This document shows, one piece after another, positions 1 through 9,219 of a stretch of DNA of 46,980 nt (position 1 is its first letter; the number at the start of each line of letters is the position of its first letter). Both the position numbers and the translations under genes were made by a program. The DNA lies in NCBI GenBank assembly GCA_003508005.1, contig DNUE01000017.1, forward strand, positions 122,174 through 169,153. The letters run 5' to 3'. This stretch comes from Desulfobulbaceae bacterium (lineage in GTDB: Bacteria; Desulfobacterota; Desulfobulbia; Desulfobulbales; Desulfobulbaceae). Below the pieces are notes generated by a model. The model searched no databases, was not told the DNA's origin, and saw only the letters and a program-made list of their open reading frames with translations.

Positions 1-1262
1 CCAAGAATATCATCATGATCGGGCCCACCGGGGTAGGCAAGACCGAGATCGCCCGCCGGCTGGCCCATCTGGCCAATTCGCCTTTTCTCAAGGTCGAAGC
101 ATCCAAGTTCACCGAGGTCGGCTATGTGGGGAGGGACGTGGAATCGATGATCCGGGACCTGACCGTGCTGGCCATCAACATGGTGCGCAAGGAGGAGCAG
201 GAACTGGTCCGGGAAAAGGCCGAAGGCCAAGCCGAGGAAAAAATTCTCGACCTTCTGCTGCCGACTGCTAACCAGCACCCCCCCGGGACTACCACGGTCC
301 AGGATGCCAAGGTCATCAACCTCCCCTACGGCGAGGACCTGCGCGGCCCTTCTGCCTCCGCCCACGATCGATCGCCGCTTTCCACCAGGGAGCGGTTTCG
401 GCAGATGCTCCGGGAAGGGAAGCTGAACGAGCGGACGGTGGAGCTGGCCATGCCGGAACAGGGGGGCATGCCGATGGTGGAAGTGTTTTCCGCCTCGGGT
501 ATGGAGGATATGCAGTCATCGCTGCAGGATGCGTTCAGCAAGTTTTTCCCGCGCAAGAAGAAAAAACGAAAAGTTCGGGTAGCCGAGGCCTTTGAACAGC
601 TGAAGAAGGAGGAGGCAGAGCTGCTCGTCGATATGGAGAAGGTCACCGAAAAGGCGATCCGCCGCACCGAGCAGACCGGGATCATCTTCCTGGACGAGAT
701 CGACAAGATCACCTCCCGGGGCGGCACAACAGGCGGCCCGGACGTGTCAAGGGAGGGGGTGCAGCGGGACCTGCTCCCCATTGTCGAAGGGACCACGGTG
801 AGCACCAAGTACGGGCATGTCCGCACGGACCATATCCTGTTCATTGCCAGCGGCGCTTTTCACATGAGCAAGCCCTCGGACCTGGTGCCGGAGTTGCAAG
901 GCCGCTTTCCGATCCGGGTGGAACTGCACGCCCTGGGCGAGGAGGAGTTTTTCCGGATCCTGACCGAGCCGCAGAATGCCCTGGTCAAGCAGTACGTGGC
1001 CTTGCTGGCCACCGAGGGGGTTGAGCTGGTCTTCGAGGATGAGGCCATCCGGGAGATGGCCAGGATCGCGGTGGCCGTCAACCGGATGACCGAGAACATC
1101 GGGGCGAGACGGCTGCACACGGTCATGGAGCGGCTCCTGGACGAGGTTTCCTTTGCTGCCCCGGAGATGGAGGAAAAGCTGTTTGTGATCACCGCCGACT
1201 ATGTGAAGAAGCAGCTGGCCGATATCTCGGCCAACGAAGATTTGAGCCGGTTTATTTTGTGA
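1..1262 (+). CDS. hslU: HslU, ATPase subunit of the HslUV protease (5' end missing)
   Basis: HslU is the AAA+ unfoldase that feeds proteins to the HslV peptidase in the cytoplasm. The reading frame is open at the window edge (about 419 codons visible; the first 40 or so residues lie outside). Visible motifs are Walker A GPTGVGKT, the family signature FTEVGYVGRDVESMIRDL, the variable I-domain insertion (about residues 100-220 of the visible part), Walker B IIFLDEIDKI, and a sensor region ending in NIGARRLHTVMERLLDE. The C terminus ends in RFIL, like the HslU tail that docks into HslV. hslV would be expected just upstream but cannot be seen. The stop codon overlaps the next gene. Confidence 0.97.
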   Translation, partial: KNIIMIGPTGVGKTEIARRLAHLANSPFLKVEASKFTEVGYVGRDVESMIRDLTVLAINMVRKEEQELVREKAEGQAEEKILDLLLPTANQHPPGTTTVQDAKVINLPYGEDLRGPSASAHDRSPLSTRERFRQMLREGKLNERTVELAMPEQGGMPMVEVFSASGMEDMQSSLQDAFSKFFPRKKKKRKVRVAEAFEQLKKEEAELLVDMEKVTEKAIRRTEQTGIIFLDEIDKITSRGGTTGGPDVSREGVQRDLLPIVEGTTVSTKYGHVRTDHILFIASGAFHMSKPSDLVPELQGRFPIRVELHALGEEEFFRILTEPQNALVKQYVALLATEGVELVFEDEAIREMARIAVAVNRMTENIGARRLHTVMERLLDEVSFAAPEMEEKLFVITADYVKKQLADISANEDLSRFIL

Positions 1263-1795
1263 TGCCAGCGATGAAATTCAGGATTGAGCCGGATATGCGG
1301 TACTGCCCGCAGTGCCGGGATGAATACCGGCCCGGGGTGGCCGTCTGCGCGACCTGCGGGGTCGAACTGCTCAGCGGCGTGCAGATGCAGGAACTGTTGG
1401 ACCGGAAAAACAGCCGGTTGGCAGGCCGTGCCATGGCCATCACCCCGGAGGACGAGCTGGTCGATATCATCAAGGGCAGGATCATCAATGTCAAGAGCGT
1501 CCAGGCTCTGCTCGGCCGCGAGGGAATTCCTTCCCTCATCGCCGGGGACAACTCGGGCTGCGGCAGGGGATGCTCCGGCATAGATGTGCGCCTGCAGGTC
1601 AGGACCTCCGATCTTCCCGAGGTCATGGCGGTGCTGGCCAGGGAGCATGTACAGACAACCGGGCTGACCGATCATGACACCAGCTATGTGGATGCGGTGT
1701 ATGATCCCGAGGCCGGGGTTGCGATCTGTCCGGCCTGCGGCTGCTCTTTCTCCACCGAGGGCAAGACCTGCCCTGACTGCGGGCTCTGTTTTTAA
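1262..1795 (+). CDS. Small protein with zinc ribbons at both ends (DUF2007-like centre)
   Basis: About 177 residues. An N-terminal zinc ribbon (CPQC, then CATC) and a C-terminal one (CPACGC, then CPDCGLC) flank a middle section, IIKGRIINVKSVQALLGREG onward, that resembles DUF2007-type signal-transducing domains. The ATG at 1262 overlaps the hslU TGA (TGATG); a GTG at 1259 is also possible. Translational coupling with hslU is therefore likely. No enzymatic residues are visible, and a metal-binding or protein-binding role is inference. Another cysteine cluster (GCGRGC) lies in the centre. The family name is moderately certain, the function unknown. Confidence 0.75.
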   Translation: MPAMKFRIEPDMRYCPQCRDEYRPGVAVCATCGVELLSGVQMQELLDRKNSRLAGRAMAITPEDELVDIIKGRIINVKSVQALLGREGIPSLIAGDNSGCGRGCSGIDVRLQVRTSDLPEVMAVLAREHVQTTGLTDHDTSYVDAVYDPEAGVAICPACGCSFSTEGKTCPDCGLCF

Positions 1796-1880
1796 TTCCC
1801 TTTCTCTTCCCCGGGCAAAACCTCCTGCAGTGGAAGGCGCTTCTTGGGGCTTCTGTATCGCGGGGAGGTCCTGCCCCTGC

Positions 1881-4800
1881 TTAGTGGACGGTATTCTTGT
1901 TGTAGCCGCCGAAGGCCTTCTGGCGGGATGAGAGAATCTCAGGGTCCTTCCTGCGGATGATCAGCGAGGAGTAGCCCAGGGTCTCCTCCACCTGGCGGAA
2001 GAATTCGCTCGAAGGCTTGATCTTCAGGTCCTTAAGGATCTCCACGTCCACCTCGCCGCGACCGTCAAAGTGGAGGGTCAGGCGCACCGGGCAGGTTCCG
2101 TGGTGCTGATAGAACATCTCCTTGAGCTGCTCCAGGTGCTGCCGTGACGTCTGCTGCGCCCTGATCCGGATGATCACGTCCTGGGTGAATTTGACCAGGG
2201 CTACGGGCAGGAGTTCGATGGACTCGGCAATAACCTTGGGCCCGCGCTCCCCCTGCTGCACCTGGCCCAGGACCACCACCGGTTCCTCCCTGCCGAGCAG
2301 GTGCCCGCATTCGGCAAAGACGTTGGGGAAGACGACGATCTCAACGCTGGCCGTCATGTCCTCGAGTAGGGCAAAGGCCATTCGTTCCCCTTTTTTCGAT
2401 TTGTGTTCCCGGAAGCTCTGGATCAGGCCGCCGATCCGCACCGGCTGACCATCAAGCCACTTGGGCAGATTTTCGATCTCCGTGTCGGTCACCCGCTTCA
2501 GGTCGCTGACCACCCCTTCCAGAGGATGGCCGGTCAGGAAGAAACCGATGGCCTCCTTTTCAAAGGCGAGTTTTTTCAGCTCCGGCCATTCAGGGACATC
2601 CGGCAGTGCGGCCCCGGAGACCGCGGCGCCGGCTTTGGCTCCGCCGAGGCCGAACAGGTTCATCTGGCCGCTTTGCCTGTCGCGCTGGACCGCCTTGGCC
2701 TGCTCCATGGCCTGATCGAGTCCTGCGAGAAGCTGGGCCCGATTGCCGTGCAGCGAGTCATAGGCCCCGGCCTTGATCAGGCTCTCGATGACCTTGCGGT
2801 TGACCCGGCTTGAATCGATCCGGCTGCAGAAATCATTAAGGGAGGTATAGGGGCCGTGCGCATCCCGCTCCTCGATGATCGAGACCAGCGCTGCGCTGCC
2901 GACGTTCTTCACGGCGGCCAGGCCGAAGCGGATCCGGTCGTTGATGACGGTGAAGTCCTGGAAGGACTCATTGATGTCCGGGGGCAGCACTGCGATCTTG
3001 TGCTGGCGGCACTCGTTGATGTACCTGACCACCTTGTCGGTGTTGTCCATGTCGCAGGAGAGCAGGGCCGCCATGTACTGCGCCGGATAGTGGGCCTTGA
3101 GATAGGCGGTCTGAAAGGCGATGAGGGCATAGGCCGCGCTGTGGGACTTGTTGAAGCCGTAGCCGGCGAATTTGGCCATCAGGTCAAAGATATGGGTTGC
3201 CTTTTTCTCGGGGATGTTGTTCTTCAGGGCGCCGGCCATGAATTTTGCCCGTTCTTTCTCCATGTCCGCCGGAATCTTCTTGCCCATGGCCCGGCGGAGG
3301 ATGTCCGCATCGCCCAGGCTGTAGCCGGCCAGGATGCTGGCGATCTTCATCACCTGCTCCTGGTAGACGATCACTCCGTAGGTTTCTTCCAGGACCTCCT
3401 TGAGTTGGGGCAGGGGGTATTCGGGCAGCTGGCGGCCGTGCTTGGTCTCGACAAAGGTGTTGACCATGCCGCTTTCCATCGGTCCGGGCCGGTAGAGGGC
3501 GACCAGGGCGATGAGATCGGTGAACTGCTCCGGTTTCATCTTTTTCAGGAGGTCACGCATGCCCTCGCTCTCCACCTGGAACACCCCCAGGCTGTCGGCC
3601 CGGCAGAGCAGGGCGTACGTCATCGCGTCGTCCAGGGGGATGGTGCTCAGGTCCACCTCGATGCCCAGGTCCTTGCGGATGAGCTTCAGGGCGCGGTCGA
3701 TGACGGTCAGCGTTTTGAGGCCGAGAAAGTCGAACTTGATCAGCCCGGTCATCTCGGTGTATTTCATGTCGTACTGGGTGAGGATTTCCTTGTTCTGGCC
3801 GATGCAGACGGGCAGATAGTCCGTTATCGGTCCCGGCGAGATCACAACCCCGGCGGCATGGGTGGTCTTGTGGCGGGTGAGGCCCTCCAGGGTCCTGCCG
3901 ATCTCCAGCAGCTGCTTGATATCCTCTTCCTGAATGGCCTCGCGTAAGCGGGGCTCCTTGTCGATGGCCTGGTCCAGGGTGATTTTCAGCTCGTCGGGGA
4001 TCAGCTTGGCGATGCGGTCCACCTTGGGCAGGGGGATTTCCAGCACCCGGCCGACATCGCGGATGACCGCCCTGGCTTTCATGGTCCCGTAGGCGACGAT
4101 CTGGGCGACATGCTCTTCTCCGCCGTACCTCTGGCGGACGTAGTTGAGCACCTCGTCGCGCCGGTCCTTGCAGAAATCGACGTCAAAGTCGGGCAGGGAA
4201 ATGCGCTCGACATTGAGAAAACGCTCAAACAGCAGGCCGTAGGGAATGGGGTCGATGTCGGTAATCTGCATGCAGTAGGCCGCCAGGCTGCCCGCCCCTG
4301 AGCCTCGGCCCGGGCCTACAGGGATATCATGCTCCTTGGCCCAGTTGATGAAATCAGCGACGATCAGGAAGTAGCCGGCAAAACCCATCTTCTGGATGAC
4401 GTCGATCTCCATGGCCAGCTGGCTGCGGTAGGTTTTTGCGGTCTCCGCGGTCAGCGTCCCCATTTTCTGCATGTTGGCGAAGCGCCGGGCCAGCCCATCC
4501 TCGCAGGTCTTGGCAAAAATCGATTCAAGAGTTTCGCCGTCCGGCACCGGGAAGATGGGGAAATAGTGCTTGCCGAAGTCGAGCTCCAGGTTGCAGCGCT
4601 GCGCCACCTCCAGGGTGTTGGCCAGGGCCTCGGGACAGTCGCTGAACTGGGCGGCCATCTCCTCAGGGGATTTGAAATAGAGCTGGTCCGTGGAAAAACG
4701 GAACCGTTTGGGGTCGGACAGGGTCCTGCCGGTCTGGAGGCAGAGCAGGACCTCATGGGCATGGGCTTCGTGCTTGTGCAGGTAGTGGCAGTCATTGGTG

Positions 4801-5432
4801 GCCACCACCTTTATTCCCAGTTCCCGCCCAAGCTCGCGCAGCCCCAGGTTGGCGCGGTGCTGTTCCTCAATGCCGTTCTCCTGCAGCTCGAAATAGAACC
4901 GGTCGCCGAACAGGGACTGCAGTTCCAGGGCCCGCTTGCGCGCACCCTCCCGGTCGTTGTGGGTGAGCCGCCAGGCGATCTCGCCGTGCAGGCAGGCGCT
5001 TAAGGCGATCAGCCCCTCATGATGCGCCTGCAGGAGTTCGTTGTCGATGCGCGGCTTGTAGTAAAACCCCTCGGTCTGCGCGCTGGAGGCCAGCTTCAAC
5101 AGGTTGCGGTAGCCCGCCGCATCCATGGCCAGCAGCACCAGATGGAAGTTGTGGCCGGCATTCTGGTCCTTGTCGAACCTGCTCTGTTCGGCGACGTAAA
5201 ACTCGCAGCCGATGATCGGCTTTATCTTGGCCTTTCTGGCCTTGGTATAGAATTCAAGGGCCCCGAACATGGCGCCGTGATCGGTGAGGGACACGGCGGG
5301 CATGTTGAACTCCTGGCAGCGCCTGATCAGGTCATCTATCCTGATTGCGCCGTCCAGCATGGAGTACTGGGAATGGACATGAAGATGGATAAAGGGTGCC
5401 GACGGCACTTCAGGGATTGTTGCTGCGCTCAT
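1881..5432 (-). CDS. dnaE: DNA polymerase III alpha subunit
   Basis: This is the replicative DNA polymerase catalytic subunit, 1183 residues (family about 1160). The N-terminal PHP domain begins FIHLHVHSQYSMLDGA. The polymerase core contains GPGRGSGAGSLAAYC, the catalytic aspartates in PDFDVDFCKDRRDEV, and a third in IKFDFLGLKTLTVI. Helix-hairpin-helix and OB-fold regions follow (VRIGGLIQSFREHKSKKGER). All expected motifs are present and the length is full. The gene is convergent with the hslU pair, leaving 85 bp between stops with no convincing terminator. Confidence 0.98.
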   Translation of the reverse strand: MSAATIPEVPSAPFIHLHVHSQYSMLDGAIRIDDLIRRCQEFNMPAVSLTDHGAMFGALEFYTKARKAKIKPIIGCEFYVAEQSRFDKDQNAGHNFHLVLLAMDAAGYRNLLKLASSAQTEGFYYKPRIDNELLQAHHEGLIALSACLHGEIAWRLTHNDREGARKRALELQSLFGDRFYFELQENGIEEQHRANLGLRELGRELGIKVVATNDCHYLHKHEAHAHEVLLCLQTGRTLSDPKRFRFSTDQLYFKSPEEMAAQFSDCPEALANTLEVAQRCNLELDFGKHYFPIFPVPDGETLESIFAKTCEDGLARRFANMQKMGTLTAETAKTYRSQLAMEIDVIQKMGFAGYFLIVADFINWAKEHDIPVGPGRGSGAGSLAAYCMQITDIDPIPYGLLFERFLNVERISLPDFDVDFCKDRRDEVLNYVRQRYGGEEHVAQIVAYGTMKARAVIRDVGRVLEIPLPKVDRIAKLIPDELKITLDQAIDKEPRLREAIQEEDIKQLLEIGRTLEGLTRHKTTHAAGVVISPGPITDYLPVCIGQNKEILTQYDMKYTEMTGLIKFDFLGLKTLTVIDRALKLIRKDLGIEVDLSTIPLDDAMTYALLCRADSLGVFQVESEGMRDLLKKMKPEQFTDLIALVALYRPGPMESGMVNTFVETKHGRQLPEYPLPQLKEVLEETYGVIVYQEQVMKIASILAGYSLGDADILRRAMGKKIPADMEKERAKFMAGALKNNIPEKKATHIFDLMAKFAGYGFNKSHSAAYALIAFQTAYLKAHYPAQYMAALLSCDMDNTDKVVRYINECRQHKIAVLPPDINESFQDFTVINDRIRFGLAAVKNVGSAALVSIIEERDAHGPYTSLNDFCSRIDSSRVNRKVIESLIKAGAYDSLHGNRAQLLAGLDQAMEQAKAVQRDRQSGQMNLFGLGGAKAGAAVSGAALPDVPEWPELKKLAFEKEAIGFFLTGHPLEGVVSDLKRVTDTEIENLPKWLDGQPVRIGGLIQSFREHKSKKGERMAFALLEDMTASVEIVVFPNVFAECGHLLGREEPVVVLGQVQQGERGPKVIAESIELLPVALVKFTQDVIIRIRAQQTSRQHLEQLKEMFYQHHGTCPVRLTLHFDGRGEVDVEILKDLKIKPSSEFFRQVEETLGYSSLIIRRKDPEILSSRQKAFGGYNKNTVH

Positions 5433-5501
5433 AGTGCCCTACGAAGAGAGTAATCAGGTTGAAGTTGCAGGGGAGGGCCGCGGTGCGCCCTGCTCCCGTA
5501 A

Positions 5502-6467
5502 TCAGCGGGACAGCCCCTGGGTTCCTTCCAGAAGGGCCTCGGAAAAATCGGCCCCTTCCAGTTTCGCCCCGGTCAGGTCGGCCTTGATCAGGTTGGCTCC
5601 CTTGAAATTGGCATTCTGCAGATTGCTGCCGCGCAGGTCGGCGCCGGGGAGATTGGCAAAGGACAGGTCAGCGCCCGCAAGGTTTGCCCCCTGCAGGTCT
5701 GCCCGCCGGAGGTTGGCCATGCCGAGGTCGGCGCCGCTCAGGTCTGCCCCCTGCAGCTTTGCCCCCACCAGGTCCGCCTTTTTCAGGTTGCTGCCGGCGA
5801 GGTTGCAGCCGGGGCAATCCTTGGCCATCCATTTGACCGTGGCCATCAGTTCGCCCGGCGAGGCGGGAGGCACGTATTGCCGGAGTCCTCCCTCGGCAGC
5901 CTTTTTTTCCGGAGACATATCCGCTGCCGGCTCTTCAGCCGTTTCCGCAACCGGTGCCGCGGCAGGCTGCTGGTTCCGGACAGCGCTGCGGTAGCTTTTC
6001 TTCCCGGCCTTCTTGGTTTCATGGTACTGCTTTTTAGGATCGCCCTGGAGGAGATCGGCGGAAAAGGCCAGCACCCCGGACTCGCTTCCCATGTAGTACT
6101 TATGGCCGTCACCATAAACCGGGAAGCAGCGCAGGTCGCCGTACCACCACCACTGCATCTTCATGCAGAGTTCGCCGGAATCGCTTACGTCCCACTTGCC
6201 CTTATCCTTGTTGTTAAAGATATCCAGGCCAAAGAGCGCACCCGACGGCGCGAAGTAGTAATAGCTGTCCTCTTGGAAGGAATGGACGAAGAGGGTGTTC
6301 CCCTCAACCAGCTTGAGTACTTCGGCAGCAACCAGCAGCTTGGCGTTTTTTTGCTCCTCGATCTGTTTGACGGTGGTTGGGCCGCAGCCGGAGCCAACAA
6401 GAGCGCCAAGAAGAAAGACCGCCAAGGCCAGGGGATGAAAAGCTTTTTGCGAACGAGTGAAAATCAT
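5502..6467 (-). CDS. Pentapeptide-repeat lipoprotein
   Basis: 321 residues. An N-terminal hydrophobic signal ends at a lipobox-like GSGC (Cys about residue 28), so the mature protein is probably lipid-anchored. The middle part (about 30-170) contains a Trp/Tyr-rich stretch, then a proline/alanine/glutamate linker. From about residue 220 to the end there are roughly 20 A(D/N)LXX pentapeptide repeats (for example ADLSGADLGMANLRRADLQG), predicted to form a right-handed beta-helix. The helix probably binds a protein partner in the envelope. The next gene upstream in transcription order ends 113 bp away. Function unknown. Confidence 0.85.
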   Translation of the reverse strand: MIFTRSQKAFHPLALAVFLLGALVGSGCGPTTVKQIEEQKNAKLLVAAEVLKLVEGNTLFVHSFQEDSYYYFAPSGALFGLDIFNNKDKGKWDVSDSGELCMKMQWWWYGDLRCFPVYGDGHKYYMGSESGVLAFSADLLQGDPKKQYHETKKAGKKSYRSAVRNQQPAAAPVAETAEEPAADMSPEKKAAEGGLRQYVPPASPGELMATVKWMAKDCPGCNLAGSNLKKADLVGAKLQGADLSGADLGMANLRRADLQGANLAGADLSFANLPGADLRGSNLQNANFKGANLIKADLTGAKLEGADFSEALLEGTQGLSR

Positions 6468-6580
6468 ATATGAAAAGAGAGCGTTGAATCGTTGTTGGAG
6501 GGGCGTTGGTTTGTGTTCATACTATCACTTCCGCCGCTTCTTGCATCACATTTTTTTGGCCCGGAAACGCACGGGAATCC

Positions 6581-7468
6581 TTAGCTCTTTTCAGGGCGCC
6601 CTGCTGAAGCAAGGGGGAATTGAGGCGAAAAAAGTCTCATCTCGGCGATCGCCTGCAGGGACTGCCATAGGTCCTTTTCGCTGTGGGGTTCCAGGGTGAA
6701 GAGAAGGGAAAGCTGCTGCTGCCTGAGAAAGGCAAACAGCTCCTGAAAGGGGAAACACCCCTGGCCGATGGCAATATGCTCGTCGCGTTCTCCATTGTTG
6801 TCGTGGAGGTGCAGATGCCGGAGCCATGGCAGGAGCGTGTCCAAAAAGACCTGCCAGGTGGAATGGGCATAGGCGGTCAGGTGGCCGACGTCCAGGCAGA
6901 AACCTATGTCCCGGCCGGCCAGTTCCGTCAGGAGGGCGCGATGGATCTCCGGCGTGCGTTCATAGGTGTTTTCCAGCATGACCGGGGTGTTGCTCATTGC
7001 CGCCAGGTCCAGGAGCTCGTTCCAGGTCTCCAGCGAATGGCGGAGCCAGTCGTCGAACTTGTAGGAGCCTTTGCGGTCGTCATACCCCAGGTGGCAGACA
7101 ATGGCGCGGGCCTGGAACACGCCGGCCAGCTCAAAGGCGCGGCGCAGCTTGTCCCTGGTGATCTCTCTGATCCGGCGGTCGGCGGCGCCGGGAGCAAGAT
7201 CGGAAAAGGGGGCGTGCAGGGTGCATGCCAGACCGTGCTCGTGCAGCTGGTCGGCAACGGCCTGAAATTCATCGCGGCGGGCGGTCCACAGGCAGTCGCC
7301 CTCCAGGCCGATCTCGGGACGCAGGCGGTGGGCGAGAAAAAGGGGCAGCAGTCCCTGCCGCAGCTGCTCGAAGGGGGCGTTGATAAAGCACTGGCTGGTA
7401 ATGTCGGCAAACTGGCCGCTGGCAGCCTGGTGCCCGGAGATCCGGCCTGTGTGGTTTGACCCGGTCAT
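6581..7468 (-). CDS. Sugar phosphate isomerase/epimerase-like TIM-barrel protein
   Basis: About 295 residues of the xylose-isomerase-like/AP-endonuclease-2 TIM-barrel family. Probable metal ligands are E in MLENTYE, D and H in CLDVGH, H in LHLHDN, and E in FTLEPH. Members isomerise sugars or act on abasic sites; the substrate cannot be told here. The ATG at 7468 overlaps the stop of the aminopeptidase gene (ATGA), which supports this start over the GTG at 7477 and implies coupled translation. No reason for pairing with a peptidase is evident from sequence. Confidence 0.85.
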   Translation of the reverse strand: MTGSNHTGRISGHQAASGQFADITSQCFINAPFEQLRQGLLPLFLAHRLRPEIGLEGDCLWTARRDEFQAVADQLHEHGLACTLHAPFSDLAPGAADRRIREITRDKLRRAFELAGVFQARAIVCHLGYDDRKGSYKFDDWLRHSLETWNELLDLAAMSNTPVMLENTYERTPEIHRALLTELAGRDIGFCLDVGHLTAYAHSTWQVFLDTLLPWLRHLHLHDNNGERDEHIAIGQGCFPFQELFAFLRQQQLSLLFTLEPHSEKDLWQSLQAIAEMRLFSPQFPLASAGRPEKS

Positions 7469-8784
7469 GCCAGGCACTGCCAGACAGGGTCGTCAGCCGC
7501 CGTGCTGAAAAACGCCTGCAGCGACCTGGCCAGGTACCAGGGGTCCGTGGCCCCGGCCAACTCCCGGATGGAGTGCATGGCCAGGGTCGGAGCGCCGATA
7601 TCGATGGTGGTGACTCCCAGTTCCGCCGCGGTGATGGGGCCGAGGGTAGAACCGCAGGCCAGGTCGCTGCGCATGACAAATTCCTGGACGGGGATGCCGG
7701 CCCGTTCGGCAAGGAGGCGGAAAAAGGCGCCGGAGCGGCTGGAGGTGGCGTAACGCTGCCCTGCATTGTACTTGATCGCCGGGCCGCCGTTCATCCGGGG
7801 CAAGTGTCCCTTGTCGTGGCGGTCCGGGAAGTTGGGATGCACGGCATGGGCATTGTCCGCCGAGATGAAGAGCGACTTGTGCAAACAACGCTGCCGGGTG
7901 GAAACATCGGGGATGAGCCGTTCCAGGACGGACTGGAGAAACCGGCCCTGGGCGCCGCAGGTTGACATGCTGCCCACCTCCTCGTGGTCGTTGAGCACCA
8001 CAAGGCAGTTTTGCCGGCTGTCCGCTTCGATCAGCCCGCGGATCAGGGCGAAGCAGGAGAGCAGGTTGTCCAGGCGGCCGCCGCTGATGAATTCCTTGTT
8101 CACCCCGAGAAGGGCTGGTTGCTGGCAATCGTAGAGCACCAGCTCGTGGTCCAGGATCTTGGCCTGCCGCGCCTCGGGATGTTCGCGGAGCAGCTCGGCC
8201 GCCAGGATGGCGGCAAAATCAGCCTCCTGGTCAGGGCCGGTCTGCATGATGATCGGTACCAGGTCGGTCTGCTTGTTGACCGGCTTCTGGTCGTTGGCTT
8301 CCCGGTTGAGGTGAATGGCCAGGCTGGGGATAACGGCAACGGGTCGTTTGAAGTCCAGCAGCGTGGTGCGGACCGCGCCCTCCTGGTCCTGCCAGAGCAC
8401 CCGGCCGGCGATGGAGAGGTCCCGGTCGAACCAGGGCGCCAGCAGGGCGCCGCCATAGGTTTCCACGCCCAGTTGCAGCAGGGAGTGGTTGATCTGCGCC
8501 GGAGCGGGCTTGATTTTCAGGCAGGGGCTGTCCGTATGCGCGCCGGCCATTCGCAGCCCGGTTTCGGCGAGGAGGGAATCGGCCAGGCCCACGGCGATCA
8601 GGCTGGAATCGTTGCGGCGGAGAAAGAAGCGGCCGGGCGGAAGCAGTCCCCAGTCGTCCTGTTCGCGGATTTCGGCAAACCCGTGCGCATCCAGCAGATT
8701 TCTGAGATTGCGAACCGCATGAAAGGGGGTCGGCGATGCGCCGAGAAAGTCGAGCAGTGTTGAGGTGAACCGCAGCTGGTCCAT
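7465..8784 (-). CDS. M18 family aminopeptidase
   Basis: About 439 residues; a zinc aminopeptidase of the aspartyl aminopeptidase (M18, ApeB/DNPEP) family that trims N-terminal residues from peptides in the cytoplasm. Characteristic blocks: GAHTDSPCLKIKP (metal His), SGGRLDNLLSCFALI (bridging Asp), NDHEEVGSMSTCGAQG (catalytic Glu pair), ADNAHAVHPNFPDRHD, and IDIGAPTLAMHSIREL (final His). The ATG at 8784 (MDQLRF) has a GGAGAA ribosome site seven bases upstream and matches the family N terminus, so it is preferred to the ATG at 8823. First gene of a two-gene minus-strand unit. Confidence 0.95.
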   Translation of the reverse strand: MDQLRFTSTLLDFLGASPTPFHAVRNLRNLLDAHGFAEIREQDDWGLLPPGRFFLRRNDSSLIAVGLADSLLAETGLRMAGAHTDSPCLKIKPAPAQINHSLLQLGVETYGGALLAPWFDRDLSIAGRVLWQDQEGAVRTTLLDFKRPVAVIPSLAIHLNREANDQKPVNKQTDLVPIIMQTGPDQEADFAAILAAELLREHPEARQAKILDHELVLYDCQQPALLGVNKEFISGGRLDNLLSCFALIRGLIEADSRQNCLVVLNDHEEVGSMSTCGAQGRFLQSVLERLIPDVSTRQRCLHKSLFISADNAHAVHPNFPDRHDKGHLPRMNGGPAIKYNAGQRYATSSRSGAFFRLLAERAGIPVQEFVMRSDLACGSTLGPITAAELGVTTIDIGAPTLAMHSIRELAGATDPWYLARSLQAFFSTAADDPVWQCLA

Positions 8785-9219
8785 GTATTTTTCTCCATAA
8801 TGGGCCATGACCAGGTTGGGCAACGCGGGGGGGCGTTGGCCGGACCTTATTGATAAAATTTCCTGTCAGCTTACTTTTTTCCCGGACCTTTGTAAAGAAG
8901 TGACCTTGCCGCCGGGTTGGGGATAACATGTTCTCCGGGGCGGAACCTTCCCTCCGCACCCCGCTGGTAAACAAAGGCAGACGCAGCGTTCAACAGGAAC
9001 AAGCAACCATTTCAGAACATGAAAATCAAAATTGGGTTCGCCTTCCTTGTGCATTGCCTGTTGATTTTGCTATACTGACAAATATTGCGTTTACTGGCGG
9101 ATGCTGCCCGCCTGAAGGGTGCGGCGCAGGTGTTCAGGACAAGCCTCTGGCCTCCTTGGCCGCTCCTGTTCGCCGCCGGTCTGCGTCTCTGTGCCGGTGA
9201 ACGTTGCATATTGACAGGA
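8785..9219. other. Divergent intergenic region
   Basis: About 435 bp between the start of the minus-strand aminopeptidase and the plus-strand membrane-protein gene. No supportable gene is seen. It should contain promoters for both directions; one candidate is listed separately. Confidence 0.6.
9047..9076 (+). promoter_or_regulatory. Candidate sigma-70-type promoter
   Basis: TTGTGC (9047-9052), 18-bp spacer, TATACT (9071-9076). It lies about 140 bp upstream of the ATG at 9220 of the large membrane-protein gene. Only the -10 box is strong, so the assignment is tentative. Confidence 0.35.

Noticed and set aside
2856..3947. Long plus-strand open frame of 363 codons inside dnaE
   Set aside because: It mirrors dnaE codon structure on the other strand, is rich in His/Val/Gly and has no domain motif. 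The dnaE reading is full length and contains every polymerase motif.
4329..5003. Plus-strand frame of 224 codons
   Set aside because: Antisense shadow of dnaE; no ribosome site or motif.
5433..5501. Terminator between dnaE and the lipoprotein gene
   Set aside because: A GC-rich inverted repeat exists but no T tract follows on either strand.
9085..9219. Upstream extension of the large membrane protein to a TTG
   Set aside because: It would place the start almost on the candidate promoter and add 45 residues of unlikely composition; ATG 9220 is more plausible.
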